In this document: positions 37,964-47,136 of the stretch, piece after piece
Layout of the letters: each line of letters begins with the position of its first letter
How positions within the stretch are numbered: the stretch's first letter is position 1
From: Brevundimonas sp. SORGH_AS_0993
Lineage (GTDB): Bacteria > Pseudomonadota > Alphaproteobacteria > Caulobacterales > Caulobacteraceae
NCBI RefSeq assembly: GCF_030818545.1
Contig: NZ_JAUTAH010000001.1
Span: forward strand, 2,671,001-2,735,000
Reading direction: 5' to 3'
Length of the DNA: 64,000 nt
The notes under the pieces: model-generated
Seen by the model: the letters and a program-made list of their open reading frames with translations, nothing else
Databases searched by the model: none
What the model was told of the DNA's origin: nothing
Program-made: the position numbers and the translations under genes

Positions 37964-38980
37964 TTGAGCCGCAAGACCACCCGTCTGGAAGACATCGCCC
38001 GCCTGGCCGGGGTGTCCATCGCCACCGCCTCGCGCGCCCTGAACGACAGCCCTGCCGTCAACGACCGCACCAAACAGACGATCTGGAAGCTGGCGAAGGA
38101 GCACGACTATCCGTTCCGGCGTTACATGCCGGCCGGCCCCATCGGCGCCCAGGGCACCATCGCCCTGGTCGTGCCGCGTCCGCAGGGGCGGGAAGGGCGC
38201 CTCAGCGATCCCTTCTTCCTGGAGCTTCTGGCCGGGGTGGGCGAGGCGGCGCGCGAACGCGGCTGCGACCTGTTGATGAGCCATATCTCGCCCGCCAACT
38301 ATGACGAGCTGTCGGCGGCATTGAACACCAGCCGGGCGGACGGGGTGATCTTCCTGGGCCAGTCCAGCCTGCATTCGGCGTTCAACCGTCTGGTCGACGC
38401 CGACCATCGCTTCGTGGTCTGGGGCGCCGAATTGCCGGACCAGGATTACTGCTCCATCGGCTCGGACAACATTTCCGGGGGGCGCCGCGCGACGCTGCAT
38501 CTCGCGCGGCTGGGGCGACAGCGCATCGTCTTCCTGGGCGACCTCGATCCGCCCGAAGCCATGCAGCGGCATCGCGGCTATCTGGACGCCCTGACCCAGA
38601 GCGGGCTGGAGGCGGAGGTCGAACGGATCGTGCCCGCCCATTTCGAGGTCGAATCGGCCGAGGCCGCTGTGGACGCCCTGATCCGGCGCGGCGTGGCGTT
38701 CGACGGCGTGGTGGCGGCGTCGGACCAGATCGCACTGGGCGCCGTGCGCGCCCTGCTGCACGCCGGCGTCGATGTGCCGGGCCAGGTCTCGGTCATCGGT
38801 TTCGACAATGTGCCGTTCAGCCGCTATTCGCGCCCGGCCCTCAGCACCATCGCCCAGGACACGATGAAGGCCGGTCGGCTGATGGTGTCCAAGCTGCTGG
38901 ATCACGGCGGCGACGCCGGCGCGGGCCGGTCGGAACGGGTGCCCACCGAGTTGATCGTTCGTGAAACCTGCGGCGGCTGA
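37964..38980 (+). CDS. LacI-family transcriptional regulator (probable MalR)
   Basis: A 338-residue repressor. The N-terminal helix-turn-helix and hinge are canonical (RLEDIARLAGVSIATASRAL, NDSPAVNDRTKQTIWKLAKE). A periplasmic-binding-protein-like sensor domain (about 65-330) follows, with CSIGSDNISGGRRATLHLAR and ASDQIALGAVRALLHAGVDV. It starts at TTG 37964. Located between divergent GH97 and convergent alpha-glucosidase inside the maltodextrin region, it most likely responds to maltose or a related sugar. The TGCA dyads upstream suggest it also controls itself. Confidence 0.9.
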   Translation: MSRKTTRLEDIARLAGVSIATASRALNDSPAVNDRTKQTIWKLAKEHDYPFRRYMPAGPIGAQGTIALVVPRPQGREGRLSDPFFLELLAGVGEAARERGCDLLMSHISPANYDELSAALNTSRADGVIFLGQSSLHSAFNRLVDADHRFVVWGAELPDQDYCSIGSDNISGGRRATLHLARLGRQRIVFLGDLDPPEAMQRHRGYLDALTQSGLEAEVERIVPAHFEVESAEAAVDALIRRGVAFDGVVAASDQIALGAVRALLHAGVDVPGQVSVIGFDNVPFSRYSRPALSTIAQDTMKAGRLMVSKLLDHGGDAGAGRSERVPTELIVRETCGG

Positions 38981-38988
38981 TTCCATCG

Positions 38989-40635
38989 TCAGAGCGCGAA
39001 CAACAGGCCGGCCAGGGGCTTCAGGGTCGCGCCGTCCGCCTCGGTCCAGTTGATCGCCTCGATCCGGCGGGCGCCCTCTGGAGGCGACCAGTTGACGGCC
39101 TCGTGGCCCAGGTTGAAGGCGCACAGCAGGCGTTCTCCGGCCCGGCCGCGTTCGTAGCGTTCGAACACCAGCAGCCCCTTCGGCCCCTCGATCAGCTCCA
39201 GCCCGCCCAGGCGCAGCGCCGGATGGGCGTGGCGCAGGGCGATGACGCGGCGCGCGACATGCAGGGTGGAGGCCGGATCGGCCTCTTCGGCGTCCACGGC
39301 CAGCTTCAGATGACGGGGATCGACCGGCAGCCAGGGCTCCACGGTGGAGAAGCCAGCGTTGGGCGCGTCCGCGACCCAGGGGATCGGGGTGCGCGCGCCG
39401 TCGCGGCCCAGGGTCTCGGGCCAGTTGGCGATGGCCTCGGGATCGACCAGCCGCTCGAACGGCACCTCGGCCTGAGGCAGGCCCAGCTCCTCGCCCTGAT
39501 AGACGAAGACATTGCCGCGCAGGCACATCAGCAGCAGCAGGGCCATGTCGGCGAAAGCCTTCTGATCCCGTCCCTGCGCCCAGCGCGACACCGCGCGCGG
39601 CGCGTCGTGGTTGGAGAAGGTCCAGGAGGGCCAGCCCTCGCCTTGGCGGTCGGGCCACATCTGCTCGCCCACCCCGATCAGCTCGCTCCTCAGGGTGTCG
39701 GCGTAGAGGTAGAGGAAGCCGTATGCCGAATGCAGCCGGTCGGTCCCGGCGGTGAATTCCTTCATCTCCCGGTCGGCGTGGTCGCCGCCGACCTCCGCCA
39801 CGGTGAAGCGCCCTTCATAGCTGTCGGTCAGGGCGCGGATGCGGTTCAGAAAGCCGATGATGTCCGGGTGGGACTGGTTGTAGATCTTGTCCTGGAAGTC
39901 GAACGGCCGCGTGCGCTTCTTGCCGTCCTGGATCGGCGGATTGTCGCGCAGGGACGGATCGTGGATGGCGAAGTTGATCGCATCCAGACGGAAGCCGTCC
40001 ACCCCCCGGTCCAGCCAGAACCGCGCCGCCGCGATCAGGGCGTCCTGCACCGCCGGGTTCCTGACGTTCAACTGCGGCTGGGAGGCCAGGAAGTTGTGCA
40101 TGTAGTACTGGCCGCGCCGGGCGTCCCAGGTCCAGGCCGGGCCGCCGAACACCGACTGCCAGTTCGACGGCGGCGAGCCGTCCGGCTTGGCGTCGGCCCA
40201 CACATACCAGTCGGCGTGTTCGCCATTGCGGCTGGCGCGGCTGTCGACGAACCAGGGATGTTCATCGGACGTGTGCGAAAACACCTGATCGATGACGACC
40301 TTCAACCCCAGGGCATGGGCGCGCGCGATCAGGGCGTCGAAATCGGCCAGGGTTCCGAAGATGGGATCGACGTCGCAATAGTCCGAGACGTCGTAGCCGA
40401 AGTCCTTCATCGGAGACTTGAAGAAGGGCGACAGCCAGACCCCGTCGACGCCCAGGCTGGCGACGTGGTCCAGATGGTCGGTGATCCCCTTCAGGTCGCC
40501 GACGCCGTCGTCGTTGGAGTCGGCGAAGCTGCGCGGATAGATCTGATACAGGATCGCGCCGCGCCACCACTCGGGCGCGCCGGCCGGCGCCGGGGCGGCG
40601 TCAGCCGTGGAAAGGTCGAGGGGCTGGACGGTCAC
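38989..40635 (-). CDS. Alpha-glucosidase, GH13 family (AglA-like)
   Basis: A 548-residue cytosolic enzyme without signal peptide. The (beta/alpha)8 barrel starts GAILYQIYPRSFADSNDDGV. Catalytic residues: nucleophile Asp in VDGFRLDAINFAIHD, acid/base Glu in GRFTVAEVGGDH, transition-state Asp in TFSNHDAPRAVSRW. This is the GH13_23-type sequence that cleaves maltose and short maltodextrins to glucose. GTG 40635 overlaps the amylase stop (GTGA), so the two are translationally coupled. It converges with the LacI gene, 8 bases apart. Confidence 0.93.
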   Translation of the reverse strand: MTVQPLDLSTADAAPAPAGAPEWWRGAILYQIYPRSFADSNDDGVGDLKGITDHLDHVASLGVDGVWLSPFFKSPMKDFGYDVSDYCDVDPIFGTLADFDALIARAHALGLKVVIDQVFSHTSDEHPWFVDSRASRNGEHADWYVWADAKPDGSPPSNWQSVFGGPAWTWDARRGQYYMHNFLASQPQLNVRNPAVQDALIAAARFWLDRGVDGFRLDAINFAIHDPSLRDNPPIQDGKKRTRPFDFQDKIYNQSHPDIIGFLNRIRALTDSYEGRFTVAEVGGDHADREMKEFTAGTDRLHSAYGFLYLYADTLRSELIGVGEQMWPDRQGEGWPSWTFSNHDAPRAVSRWAQGRDQKAFADMALLLLMCLRGNVFVYQGEELGLPQAEVPFERLVDPEAIANWPETLGRDGARTPIPWVADAPNAGFSTVEPWLPVDPRHLKLAVDAEEADPASTLHVARRVIALRHAHPALRLGGLELIEGPKGLLVFERYERGRAGERLLCAFNLGHEAVNWSPPEGARRIEAINWTEADGATLKPLAGLLFAL

Positions 40636-42452
40636 GGGACGCTCTTGCAGACGAGGTAATCGAGAGGGGGCACGCTGACGCGGACGCTGGCGGGCGCGGA
40701 GGAGGCCGGCGCGCAATCGCCACGCAGAGCTTGCCATCGAAGTGAGCCGGGCTCCACTTCGACATTGGCGACGATCGGGGCGGTCGAGGTGTTGAACACG
40801 GCCAGCACCTCGCTTCCGTTTTCGCCCAGACGCGAAAGGGCGAACAGGCCGGGCTTGTCGCCGGAGGCGCGCACGACCTGGCGGCCGCGTCGAAGGGCGG
40901 GCTCGGCGGCGCGGAGGCGAGCCATTTCGGCGATGGCGACGTACAGCGGCGCCTCGGTCGAATAGGCGGGCTGGCGACCGCCGACGGGCGTTTCGGCCGC
41001 ATAGACCGGCGTGCGGCCGGGCCACATGTCCTGACGCGCGTTTCCGTATCCGCCGGCGCCCGCGAAGCCCTGTTCATCACCGTAATAGAGGGTCGGCACG
41101 CCCCGGCTGACCATCATCAGGGCGTGGGCCAGTTTGACGCGCGCCAGGATTTCGGCGTCGTCCGCGTTCGGATTGGCCTGTTTTACGAAGAAGCCGACGC
41201 GGCCCATGTCGTGGTTGCCCAGGAAGGTCGGCAGGATGGCGGCGGTCTGGGCGCCCTTGTCATAGAGAGCGTCGGCGGCGAACAGCGTCGCCAGCGCGTC
41301 GGTCCCGACCTTGCCCGCCGCCACCTCCACCGCGCGCTTCTGGAACGGGAAGTCCAGCACGGCGGGATAGGCGTCGATCCGCGTGAACCGCGCCGTCACC
41401 GCCGGATCGGGATCATAGACCTCGCCGAAGATATGGAAGTTGGGGATGCCCTTGGCGCGCGCGCGCTCCAGCATGGCGGGGATGAAAGCCTGCCAGAAGC
41501 GGCTGTCGACATGGCGCGCGGTGTCGATGCGATAGCCGTCGATGCCGTATTTGTCGATCCAGCCGCCGAACACCTCGATCATGCCCTGGATGACGACCGG
41601 ATCCTCCGTGAACAGATCGTCCAGTCCCGCGAAGTCGCCATCCAGACCGCTTTCGCCCGCGAAGGTGCTTTCGCCCCGATTGTGATAATGGATCGGGTCG
41701 TTCAGCCAGGCCGGAACCTTGAGGGTTTCCTCCCCCGCCGGGACGTAGGGGGTGTAGGCGTAGTCGGATCGGATCAGGCGCGAGAAGTCCTCGCCGTCGA
41801 AGCCGTCGTTGATCGGGACCCCGTCCAGCCCACCCCGACGGGTATAGGGATAGTCGGCCCGGCTGCGATAGGCGCAGTCGTTCTGGGGACATTCGCGGTA
41901 GCGGATCACGTCGGCGGTGTGGTTGGCGACGATGTCCAGATAGACCTTCATCCCCCGCGCATGGGCCGCCTGAACCAGGGCGCGCATCTCGGCCTCGGTC
42001 CCGAAATGCGGATCGACGGTGGTGAAGTCGGTGATCCAGTAGCCGTGGTGGGCCGCGCCGGTGTAGGTTCCGTGCGTCTGGACCGGCTTGTTCTTGAAGA
42101 TGGGGGCCAGCCAGACGGCCGTGGCGCCCAGGCCCTGGATATAGTCCAGCCGCTGGGTGATCCCGGCCAGGTCGCCGCCGTGATAGAAGTCTGTATCGGC
42201 CGGGTCGAAGCCGCTCTTCAGCCGATCCGCCGGATAGCCGCCGTGGTCGTTGGCGCGGTCGCCGTTGGCGAAGCGGTCGGGCAGCAGAAAATAGATCACC
42301 TCGTCCTGCGGCGGGCGCTGTCTCAGCGTCGACAGGGCGTCGCCAGCGGCGTTGGACTGGGCGAAGGCGGCCTCGGTCCCCACGGCGACCAGCAGGGCGG
42401 CGAGGGCCGACATCCCGCGCACCGTCTTGCGGAGGCTTGCTCCCTTGCCCAT
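40632..42452 (-). CDS. Secreted alpha-amylase-family glycosyl hydrolase, GH13
   Basis: A 606-residue exported enzyme. The signal peptide ends about residue 32 (GTEAAFAQ). Barrel: VIYFLLPDRFANGDRANDH, VYLDIVANHTADVIRY, nucleophile Asp in IDGYRIDTARHVD, acid/base Glu in FHIFGEVYDPD, and FLGNHDMGRVGFF. A C-terminal beta domain ends PLDYLVCKSVP. It likely acts in the periplasm or outer surface on long maltodextrins entering through the TonB receptor. ATG 42452 with GGGAG upstream. Divergent from the receptor across a 279-base control region. Confidence 0.92.
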   Translation of the reverse strand: MGKGASLRKTVRGMSALAALLVAVGTEAAFAQSNAAGDALSTLRQRPPQDEVIYFLLPDRFANGDRANDHGGYPADRLKSGFDPADTDFYHGGDLAGITQRLDYIQGLGATAVWLAPIFKNKPVQTHGTYTGAAHHGYWITDFTTVDPHFGTEAEMRALVQAAHARGMKVYLDIVANHTADVIRYRECPQNDCAYRSRADYPYTRRGGLDGVPINDGFDGEDFSRLIRSDYAYTPYVPAGEETLKVPAWLNDPIHYHNRGESTFAGESGLDGDFAGLDDLFTEDPVVIQGMIEVFGGWIDKYGIDGYRIDTARHVDSRFWQAFIPAMLERARAKGIPNFHIFGEVYDPDPAVTARFTRIDAYPAVLDFPFQKRAVEVAAGKVGTDALATLFAADALYDKGAQTAAILPTFLGNHDMGRVGFFVKQANPNADDAEILARVKLAHALMMVSRGVPTLYYGDEQGFAGAGGYGNARQDMWPGRTPVYAAETPVGGRQPAYSTEAPLYVAIAEMARLRAAEPALRRGRQVVRASGDKPGLFALSRLGENGSEVLAVFNTSTAPIVANVEVEPGSLRWQALRGDCAPASSAPASVRVSVPPLDYLVCKSVP

Positions 42453-42472
42453 CACGCCTGCTCCCACTTGCC

Positions 42473-42515
42473 TGGAAAGTGCAAAGCTTTCCAAGTCGAT
42501 TTGCAAGATTTTGCA
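42473..42515. promoter_or_regulatory. Candidate operator pair upstream of the amylase
   Basis: Two dyads of the form TGCAA-N4-TTGCA: TGCAAAGCTTTCCA at 42480-42493 (one mismatch, also inside TGGAAAG-N7-CTTTCCA) and TGCAAGATTTTGCA at 42502-42515 (perfect arms). They lie 28-63 bases upstream of the amylase ATG, where a repressor would block transcription. The resemblance to the site near the LacI gene supports regulation by that protein. Confidence 0.5.
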
Positions 42516-42663
42516 GCAATGGCCCGGCCTGTCAACGGGCGTCGGTACGTCAAGCTTCGCCTTGGAAACGCTCGTTTTGGCGCGATTTCTCGAAGCTTTC
42601 GGATATTCCGTAGCGGTCGGCACGAGCTGTCGATATTAACGGCTTGCAATGTTCGACGACATT

Positions 42664-42677
42664 TGCATATTTTTGCG
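42664..42677. promoter_or_regulatory. Candidate operator upstream of the TonB receptor
   Basis: TGCATATTTTTGCG, a degenerate version of the TGCAA-N4-TTGCA dyad, 55 bases before the receptor ATG. The surrounding 42640-42700 is the most AT-rich part of the divergent control region, as expected for a promoter. The rest of this 279-base gap holds no gene I can support. Confidence 0.4.
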
Positions 42678-42731
42678 ACGGCTTCAGACTGCGACACTCA
42701 AGAAACGCGGTCAGCCCCAGGGAGGATGATC

Positions 42732-45566
42732 ATGTTTCAACGTCTTAACGGGCGTGCGCGCCTGCTGTGCGGGGTCGCCTTCGGCGCAGCCGCCTTCATG
42801 GCCGTCGGATCGGCGCAGGCCCAGACCGCGCAGGCCCAGACCGCGCAGTCGAACGACCAGCCAACCGAGGTCGGCGAAATCGTCGTCACCGGCATCCGGC
42901 GCTCGATCGAGGCGTCGATCTCGGCCAAGGCCAACAACACCTCGATCGTCGAGGTCATTTCCTCCGAGGACATCGGCAAGCTGCCGGACGTGTCCATCGC
43001 CGAATCCCTGGCGCGCCTGCCGGGCGTGACGATGCAGCGTCTGGACGGCCGCAGCCAGGCGATCTCGATCCGGGGCCTGGGTCCGGACTTCACCACCGCC
43101 CTGCTGAACGGCCGCGAGCTTGTCACGACCGGCGACAACCGCGGCGTCGAGTTCGACCAGTTCCCCGCCGAACTTCTGAGCAGCGTGGTCGTGTACAAGA
43201 CCCCGGATTCGGCCCTGATCGGCCAGGGTCTGGGCGGCACCGTCGACCTGCGCACCGTGCGCCCGCTGGCCTATGGGCGGCAGGCCATCGCCCTGAACTA
43301 TCGCCACGAATGGAACGACATCGGCGCCCTGAACTCGGGCACCACCGACAAGGGCGACCGCTACACCGTCTCCTACGTCGACCAGTTCCTGGACGGCACC
43401 CTGGGCGTGGCCCTGGGTTACGCCCACATGAGCTCGCCCTATCAGTCCGAGCGGTTCAACGCCTGGGGCTATCCGAACTACACCGACGGCAATCTGATCA
43501 CCGGCGGGGTCAAGCCTTACGTCATGTCGTCGGAGCTGGAACGCGACGGCTATATGGGCGTGCTGGAATGGCGTCCGAACGACCGCATCCACTCCACGAT
43601 CGACGCCTTCTATTCCGAGTTCAAGAACACCCAGGTCCTGCGCGGAATCGAATTCCCGCTGGCCTGGGGCGGTCTGGCCGAGAACCCGAACCGCAGCGAC
43701 ACCGTTCTGGGTGGTTGCCAGATCACCAACAATGTCGCGACGCCCAACGTTTGCCGTCCGGCGCCGTCGCTGCGTCCCGGCTACACCGTCGAGGACGGCC
43801 TGATCGTCGCGGGGACCTGGGACAACATCAAGGGCGTGGTCCGCAACGACCTGAACAAGCGCGACAGCAACATCACGGCCCTGGGCTGGAACACCGAGTT
43901 CACCCTGAATGACGACTGGTCGGCGAACCTGGACCTCAGCTATTCGAAGGTCGAGCGCAACGACATCATCCTGGAAACCAACGCCGGCACGGGGCGCAAC
44001 ATCAACGGCGCCATGGACACCCTGGGCTTCCAGCTGACCGGCGACGGCGTGACCCGCTTCACCAGCGGCCTGAACTACGCCGATCCGACCCTGATCAAGA
44101 TCACCAGCCCGCAAGGCTGGGGCGGCGACGTGATCCCGGAAGGTCAGGCCGGCTACATGAACACTCCGTCCGTTGAGGACGAGTTGAAGGCGGCCCGCTT
44201 CTCGGTCACGCGCCAACTGCACCAGAGCCCGTTCAAGTCCATCGACTTCGGCTTCAACTATTCCGAACGCCAGAAGAGCTTCGTCAACGATCAATACTAT
44301 CTCGGCGTCCCCGGCGGCGGCGATCTGACCGTGCCGACCGCCTTCCTGCTGGCCCCGACCGACCTGGGCTATCTCGGCATCTCGCAGGTGCTGAGCTACG
44401 ACGCCCTGGGCCTGGTCAACAGCGGCGCCCTGAACCGCATCCGCAATCCCAACGCCGACGTCGCCGCCGGCAACTGGGAAGTGACGGAAAAGGTCTCGAC
44501 CGCCTACGTCCGCGCCAACATCGACCACAACCTGTTCGGCATGCCCCTGACCGGCAACGTCGGCATGCAGTTCGTCTATACGGACCAAAGCTCGTCGGGC
44601 TTCTCGGCGCGTCAGGTCGGGCCGGGCGTGTCTCAGACGGTCGCCGTCTCGGGCGGCAAGGACTATCTGGAAATCCTGCCCAGCTCGAACTTCATCCTGC
44701 AGGTTGCGGACGACAGCTTCGTGCGCTTCGCGGCGGCCCGCACCCTGGCCCGCGCCCGCATGGACGACATGCGCGCCTCGCGGAACTATTCGTTCGACAA
44801 CGGCAAGAACGTGCCCGGCGCCACGGCGGACCAGACCTCGCCCTGGAGCGCTTCGGGCGGCAATCCGACCCTGACGCCCTATATCGCCGACGTTGCGGAC
44901 ATTTCGTTCGAGAAGTATTTCGCCAATCGCAAGGGCTACATCTCGCTGGCGGCCTTCTACAAGCATCTGGAAAGCTACGTTTATAATCACGACCAGATCT
45001 TCGACTTCACCGGCTATCCGACCGGCGGCGTGACCCCCGTCATCAACTTCGGCAAGTCGTCGGCCCCGGACAACGGCGCGGGCGGATGGATCAAGGGTCT
45101 GGAGGTGTCGATCTCGGCGCCCTTCGACATCTTCCATCCTGCGCTCGAAGGATTCGGCGCCCAGTTCAGCGCCTCCACGACCGACAGCGAGGTTCAGCCC
45201 GATCCGACCCAGGCCCCTACGGCTCTGCCGGGGTTGTCCGAGAACGTGATCAACGGCTCGCTCTATTATGAGCGCTATGGCTTCCAGTCTCGGATTTCGG
45301 CCCGCTATCGCTCGGACTATCTGGGCGAGGTCTCCGGCTTCGGCAACGGTCGCACCCTGCGTTCGGTCGCGGCGGAAACCGTGGTCGACGCCCAGGTCGG
45401 TTACGAGTTCCAGTCGGGTCCGCTGGAGGGCCTGTCCATCCTGGCCCAGGCCAACAACCTGACCGACGAACCGTTCAAGACCTTCCAGAACGGCGACGAG
45501 CGCCAGACCATCGACTATCAGCACTATGGCCGCACTTTCGCGGTCGGGCTGAACTACAAGTTCTGA
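42732..45566 (+). CDS. TonB-dependent outer-membrane receptor (probable maltodextrin receptor, MalA-like)
   Basis: A 944-residue receptor. A signal peptide ends at GSAQAQ, followed by a short AQTAQAQTAQ repeat. The plug domain (about 50-160) begins with the TonB-box-like EVGEIVVTGIRRSIEASISA, then SIAESLARLPGVTMQRLDGR and ISIRGLGPDF. A 22-strand barrel follows, ending YGRTFAVGLNYKF with the terminal Phe. ATG 42732 has AGGGAGG 6 bases upstream. Location opposite the amylase and near the LacI gene parallels the maltodextrin receptor locus of Caulobacter crescentus; the substrate is inferred. A terminator follows. Confidence 0.9.
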   Translation: MFQRLNGRARLLCGVAFGAAAFMAVGSAQAQTAQAQTAQSNDQPTEVGEIVVTGIRRSIEASISAKANNTSIVEVISSEDIGKLPDVSIAESLARLPGVTMQRLDGRSQAISIRGLGPDFTTALLNGRELVTTGDNRGVEFDQFPAELLSSVVVYKTPDSALIGQGLGGTVDLRTVRPLAYGRQAIALNYRHEWNDIGALNSGTTDKGDRYTVSYVDQFLDGTLGVALGYAHMSSPYQSERFNAWGYPNYTDGNLITGGVKPYVMSSELERDGYMGVLEWRPNDRIHSTIDAFYSEFKNTQVLRGIEFPLAWGGLAENPNRSDTVLGGCQITNNVATPNVCRPAPSLRPGYTVEDGLIVAGTWDNIKGVVRNDLNKRDSNITALGWNTEFTLNDDWSANLDLSYSKVERNDIILETNAGTGRNINGAMDTLGFQLTGDGVTRFTSGLNYADPTLIKITSPQGWGGDVIPEGQAGYMNTPSVEDELKAARFSVTRQLHQSPFKSIDFGFNYSERQKSFVNDQYYLGVPGGGDLTVPTAFLLAPTDLGYLGISQVLSYDALGLVNSGALNRIRNPNADVAAGNWEVTEKVSTAYVRANIDHNLFGMPLTGNVGMQFVYTDQSSSGFSARQVGPGVSQTVAVSGGKDYLEILPSSNFILQVADDSFVRFAAARTLARARMDDMRASRNYSFDNGKNVPGATADQTSPWSASGGNPTLTPYIADVADISFEKYFANRKGYISLAAFYKHLESYVYNHDQIFDFTGYPTGGVTPVINFGKSSAPDNGAGGWIKGLEVSISAPFDIFHPALEGFGAQFSASTTDSEVQPDPTQAPTALPGLSENVINGSLYYERYGFQSRISARYRSDYLGEVSGFGNGRTLRSVAAETVVDAQVGYEFQSGPLEGLSILAQANNLTDEPFKTFQNGDERQTIDYQHYGRTFAVGLNYKF

Positions 45567-45570
45567 TTTC

Positions 45571-45588
45571 CTCTCTCTCTCTCTCTCT
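45571..45588. repeat. (CT)9 simple repeat after the TonB receptor
   Basis: Nine consecutive CT dinucleotides beginning 5 bases after the receptor stop and ending 12 bases before the terminator stem. Non-coding, so slippage would not alter a protein. Confidence 0.9.
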
Positions 45589-45600
45589 TCTGAGCAACTT

Positions 45601-45631
45601 GGGCCGCCCCGTTCACGAGGCGGCCCTTTTT
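45601..45631 (+). terminator. Rho-independent terminator after the TonB receptor
   Basis: Perfect stem GGGCCGCC (45601-45608) / GGCGGCCC (45619-45626) with a ten-base loop and TTTTT. It isolates the receptor from the downstream symporter, which therefore needs its own promoter. The 150 bases between hold only a CCGCGC-GAACCA-GCGCGG hairpin (45732-45749). Confidence 0.9.
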
Positions 45632-45782
45632 CTTGGATCAAACGGCAGAGCGGGCGGGCAAGTTTCGTTACAGGGATCGCTTTTCCTCTGGACGCTCGCC
45701 GTCCGATGTCGGAACCAGCAGGGGAGGAGAACCGCGCGAACCAGCGCGGCCGTCTTAGTTTCAATTGGGGGGAGTCCATCCA

Positions 45783-47066
45783 ATGACCGTTCCGGACGCC
45801 GGAAAACGCCAGGGCGCAGGCCTGGCCTTCGCCTATGTCACCACCCTGTTCTTCGCCTGGGGCTTTGTGACGTCGCTGATCGATCCGCTGATCGCTGCGG
45901 TGAAGCGGGTGTTCGATCTCAGCCTGGCCGAGGCCATGCTGACCGCCTCGGCCTGGTTCATTGCCTATGGCCTGGCTTCGCTGCCTGCGGCCTGGGTTCT
46001 GTCCAGATTCGGCTACAGCCGCTCCATCATCCTGGCGCTGTCGACCATGGTGGTGGGTTGCCTGATCGTCCCCGTCGCCACCATCGTGGACATCTACGGC
46101 CTCGTTCTGCTGGCCCTTTTCGTCATCGCCTCGGGCGTGACCCTGTTGCAGGTCGCCGCCAATCCCTTGTCCGCTTCGCTGGGCGCGCCGAAGACCGCGC
46201 ACCTGCGCCTGACCTTCTCACAGGCGTTCAACTCGCTGGGCGCGACCCTGGGGCCGGTGATCGGATCGACGGTCTTGTTGACGGGCGGCGTCTTCGCCGC
46301 CGATGCGGTGATCAACGCCTCGACGCGCGGTGAATCGTTGCGCTCCATCGACTTCGCCTTCCTGGCCGTAGGGGCCTTCTTCGCCATCGTCGCCATCTTC
46401 ATCTGGACCGCGCGCAAGCAGATCGACAATGCGGTGCAGGCCCAGCCTTCCGTCGGCGTCGTATCGCCCTTCAGCGCCTTCAAGTCGCGCTGGGCCGTGT
46501 TCGGCGCTCTGGCGATCTTCTTTTACGTCGGCGCCGAAGTCACGATCGGCACCCTGCTGATACCCTTCATCAGCTCTGGCGAAGGCCTCGGCGTCGCCGC
46601 TCATGAAGCCGGTCACATGGTGGGCTGGTACTATTGGGGCGCGGCGATGGTCGGCCGTTTCGTCGGCAGCGCCCTGTTGACCCGTGTGCGAGCCCCGATC
46701 CTTCTGACGGTCTGCACGGTCACGGCGGCGGCGCTCGCGCTGGTCGTGACGCAGAGCCAAGGCTCGACGGCCGCCTACGCCGCCTTGGCGATCGGCTTCT
46801 TCAACTCGATCATGTTCCCGACGATCTTCACCCTGACCCTGGAGCGATCCAGCGCCAAGCCGTCAGCTACTTCGGGTCTTTTGATTTTCGGCATCATCGG
46901 GGGCGCCGTCCTGCCGCCCATCGCCGGGCGGGTGGCCGATAATCTGGGGGCGATCACGCCAGCCTTTTTTGTTCCGCTGGCGGGCTATCTCGTTCTGATC
47001 TGTTTCGCAGTCGCCTGCGCCCGCACCAAGGCGAAGGCGGACGTCGCGGCGACCGTCGCCCACTGA
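45783..47066 (+). CDS. MFS sugar:proton symporter, FucP/GlcP-like
   Basis: A 427-residue inner-membrane protein with about twelve helices. The opening FAYVTTLFFAWGFVTSLIDP and the motif LLQVAANPLSASLGAPKTAH with LTFSQAFNSLGATLGPVIGS are diagnostic of the FucP/glucose-galactose symporter family. Downstream of the maltodextrin receptor it probably imports glucose released in the periplasm; this is contextual inference. ATG 45783 has GGGGGGAG upstream. It ends before a hairpin shared with the convergent tetR. Confidence 0.88.
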   Translation: MTVPDAGKRQGAGLAFAYVTTLFFAWGFVTSLIDPLIAAVKRVFDLSLAEAMLTASAWFIAYGLASLPAAWVLSRFGYSRSIILALSTMVVGCLIVPVATIVDIYGLVLLALFVIASGVTLLQVAANPLSASLGAPKTAHLRLTFSQAFNSLGATLGPVIGSTVLLTGGVFAADAVINASTRGESLRSIDFAFLAVGAFFAIVAIFIWTARKQIDNAVQAQPSVGVVSPFSAFKSRWAVFGALAIFFYVGAEVTIGTLLIPFISSGEGLGVAAHEAGHMVGWYYWGAAMVGRFVGSALLTRVRAPILLTVCTVTAAALALVVTQSQGSTAAYAALAIGFFNSIMFPTIFTLTLERSSAKPSATSGLLIFGIIGGAVLPPIAGRVADNLGAITPAFFVPLAGYLVLICFAVACARTKAKADVAATVAH

Positions 47067-47086
47067 GGCGTTCGATCCGAAACGAA

Positions 47087-47120
47087 AAGGGCGCGACGGG
47101 GAGACCCGCTGCTCCCTTTC
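47087..47120 (-). terminator. Terminator-like hairpin between the symporter and tetR
   Basis: Arms AAAGGG (47087-47092) and CCCTTT (47115-47120), with inner GCG-CGGG-GAGA-CCCG pairing. On the minus strand it is followed by TTTTCGTTTC, fitting termination of tetR; on the plus strand the following sequence is less T-rich. Confidence 0.55.
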
Positions 47121-47136
47121 TCAATTCCGCGTCCGT

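Noticed and set aside
41124..42725. In-frame upstream extension of the TonB receptor through the amylase gene
   Set aside because: The signal peptide and an AGGGAGG ribosome site fix the start at 42732; the extension is antisense to the amylase.
42711..46202. 1163-codon minus-strand frame opposite the TonB receptor
   Set aside because: Runs through the receptor's terminator and into the next gene; no recognisable domain, and the receptor is certain.
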